Shown one piece after another: positions 32,144 through 33,360 of a DNA stretch of 33,360 bases. The notes beneath the pieces are model-generated. The model had not been told where the DNA came from, ran no database searches, and saw only the letters and a program-made list of their open reading frames with translations. Position 1 is the first letter of the stretch, and every line of letters starts with the position of its first letter. A program made the translations under genes and the position numbers. Source of the stretch: Giesbergeria sp. (GTDB lineage: Bacteria; Pseudomonadota; Gammaproteobacteria; Burkholderiales; Burkholderiaceae_C); assembly GCF_028686475.1 (NCBI RefSeq), contig NZ_JAQUCA010000028.1, positions 1 through 33,360 of the forward strand, in the 5' to 3' direction.

Positions 32144-33016
32144 ATGTCTTGGCTAGAAAAACTCCTGCCCTCGCGCATCCAGCCTACCAACCCGACCGAG
32201 CGCCGCCAAATGCCCGAAGGGCTGTGGATTAAGTGCCCCAGCTGCGATGCGGTGTTGTACAAAACCGATTTAGAGCATAACCAATGCGTTTGCCCGCAGT
32301 GCAAGCACCACCATCGCATTGGTGCGCGCGCCCGACTGGATGCCTTTTTGGACCCCGAAGGCCGCTATGAAATCGGCCAAGAAGTCATCCCAGTGGATGC
32401 ACTCAAGTTCAAAGACAGCCGCAAATACCCCGAACGCCTGAAAGAAGCCCTAGAAAGCACTGGCGAAACCGATGCCTTGGTGGTGTTTGGTGGTGCGGTG
32501 CAAAGCATTAACGTGGTAGTGGCCTGCTTTGAATTTGAGTTCATGGGGGGCAGCATGGGCAGCGTGGTGGGCGAGCGCTTTGTGCGTGGCGTTGAAACCG
32601 CGATTGAGCAAAAAGTGCCGTTTATCTGCTTTACCGCTACCGGCGGCGCCCGGATGCAAGAGGGCTTGCTGTCGCTGATGCAAATGGCTAAAACCAATGC
32701 AGCCCTGACCCGCTTGGCGAAAAAAGGCTTGCCCTATATCAGCGTCCTCACCGACCCCACCATGGGGGGCGTGAGTGCTGGCTTTGCCTTTGTGGGTGAT
32801 TTGGTGATTGCCGAACCCAAAGCACTGATTGGTTTTGCTGGCCCGCGTGTGATCGAGTCCACCGTGCGCGTGACGCTGCCCGAAGGATTTCAGCGAGCCG
32901 AGTTTTTGCTAGAAAAAGGCGCGGTTGATTTGATTTGCGACCGCCGCGACTTGCGCGCCACCATTGCCAACAGTTTGGCGATGTTGCAACGCTTGCCCGC
33001 CGATGCCGTGGCCTAA
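32144..33016 (+). CDS. accD: Acetyl-CoA carboxylase carboxyltransferase beta subunit
   Basis: With AccA it moves the carboxyl group from biotin to acetyl-CoA, the committed step of fatty-acid synthesis. It has 290 residues. The N-terminal zinc ribbon has four cysteines, Cys31, Cys34, Cys50 and Cys53 (CPSC, CPQC). The crotonase-like core has [15 protein letters not shown], the oxyanion motif [12 protein letters not shown] and the [17 protein letters not shown] segment, with [12 protein letters not shown] after it. AGGAAG lies upstream of the ATG. In related genomes folC usually follows accD. Here it does not, and the sequence turns to foreign-looking DNA after about 220 bases. Confidence 0.98.
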   Translation: MSWLEKLLPSRIQPTNPTERRQMPEGLWIKCPSCDAVLYKTDLEHNQCVCPQCKHHHRIGARARLDAFLDPEGRYEIGQEVIPVDALKFKDSRKYPERLKEALESTGETDALVVFGGAVQSINVVVACFEFEFMGGSMGSVVGERFVRGVETAIEQKVPFICFTATGGARMQEGLLSLMQMAKTNAALTRLAKKGLPYISVLTDPTMGGVSAGFAFVGDLVIAEPKALIGFAGPRVIESTVRVTLPEGFQRAEFLLEKGAVDLICDRRDLRATIANSLAMLQRLPADAVA

Positions 33017-33103
33017 CACCGAGGCCACAGTACGGCTCTAGCGCCAGCCCCAACCCCAAAAACCCCGCCTGCTGCGCCACGAAGCGCGTGCCAGCGGTTG
33101 CTT

Positions 33104-33241
33104 TTAGCGGTTGGGGGCTTGTCGCCACGGCTTGTGCAGCAGCACATAGGCCAAACCACCAATCACCACCCCCCAAAAGGCCGAACCCAAACCCCAGAGC
33201 GTCATGCCCGAGGCCGTGGCTAAAAAAGTGATGGGTGGTGG
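33104..33241 (-). pseudogene. C-terminal fragment of a BenE-like benzoate transporter
   Basis: Read on the minus strand, 45 codons end in a stop at 33104-33106. They encode ITFLATASGMTLWGLGSAFW, a glycine-rich hydrophobic segment (VVIGGLAYVLL) and a basic tail (HKPWRQAPNR). The text matches the last membrane helices of benzoate/H+ symporters of the BenE family. Going upstream, the homology stops at about 33241, where the DNA becomes AT-rich. The same frame meets a TAG at 33290-33292 with no start in between, so only the end of the gene is left. The whole gene was probably cut by an insertion or rearrangement. Confidence 0.65.
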
Positions 33242-33360
33242 TAAAATTTCAAATGTTTTCAATTTTTTTGTTTTTAAAATTATTAACTTCTAAATAAAAG
33301 ATTTAAATTATACTTTCGTATAAAAAGATGAGTGACAAGGTTGTGAAATTCATCGGATTT
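33242..33360. other. AT-rich flank, probable edge of an acquired segment
   Basis: Base composition drops sharply compared with everything to the left: long A and T runs and few G or C up to 33330. A perfect inverted repeat, TTATAC-TTTC-GTATAA, lies at 33308-33323 and could be an operator overlapping a -10-like sequence. An ATG at 33328 opens a frame (MSDKVVKFIGF) that runs off the window end. Its identity cannot be judged from 11 codons. Confidence 0.6.

Noticed and set aside
1-33360. tRNA and rRNA genes
   Set aside because: Looked for cloverleaf signatures (GTTCNANNC) and rRNA core sequences by eye and saw none convincing; a covariance search would be decisive.

Overview
The window looks like a chromosome segment from a betaproteobacterium of the order Burkholderiales, probably close to Comamonadaceae. 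This rests on gene order (fimV-truA-trpF-trpB-trpA-accD, asd next to fimV, argJ-DUF815 ATPase-mutT, anmK beside an M23 peptidase) and on the character of the proteins. The genus is not determined. Most of the window is moderately GC-rich housekeeping DNA. Both ends and one internal block look accessory.

Layout. 1-130: right end of an IS200/IS605 (TnpB-type) element with stacked hairpins. 332-2823 (+): M23 envelope peptidase and anmK (murein processing and recycling). 2811-5461 (-): argJ, a DUF815 AAA ATPase and a MutT-like Nudix hydrolase, one likely operon. 5818-8477 (+): clpB behind a good heat-shock-type (sigma32) promoter. 8572-14422 (+): ten co-directional genes, all with apparent export signals. 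They encode a CsgG-like lipoprotein fused to a peptidoglycan-binding domain and DUF4384, small secreted proteins, a secreted HExxH protein, an OmpA-like peptidoglycan-binding protein, and four 104-residue proteins (three nearly identical in design) built from two copies of a Gly/Asn/Gln-rich repeat of about 37 residues. A strong terminator closes the block. I read it as a candidate curli-like or holdfast-like fibre export system without recognisable CsgE or CsgF, and it is the main candidate for something new here.

14522-16297 (-): a diguanylate cyclase with an inhibitory site, and ybiB. 16398-20319 (+): tsaD, a NhaD-like or PF07399-like antiporter, dapF and a DUF484 protein (no xerC follows). 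20329-23239 (-): response regulator, HD-GYP phosphodiesterase and sensor kinase, one likely operon. It is divergent from a broken DNA-binding response regulator across a 39-bp dyad. 24060-25385 (+): asd behind an apparent attenuator with a Thr/Ile/Lys-rich leader peptide. 25641-33016 (+): fimV, truA, trpF, trpB, trpA, accD. 33104-33360: the C-terminal stump of a benzoate-transporter-like gene cut off by very AT-rich DNA, probably the edge of an island.

Themes. Envelope and surface functions dominate (M23 peptidase, AnmK, fibre-like cluster, FimV). Cyclic-di-GMP synthesis and breakdown genes lie in the same 15 kb as the fibre-like cluster, and the aspartate-family and tryptophan pathways occupy the right third. 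All calls come from reading the sequence. No database search was possible.
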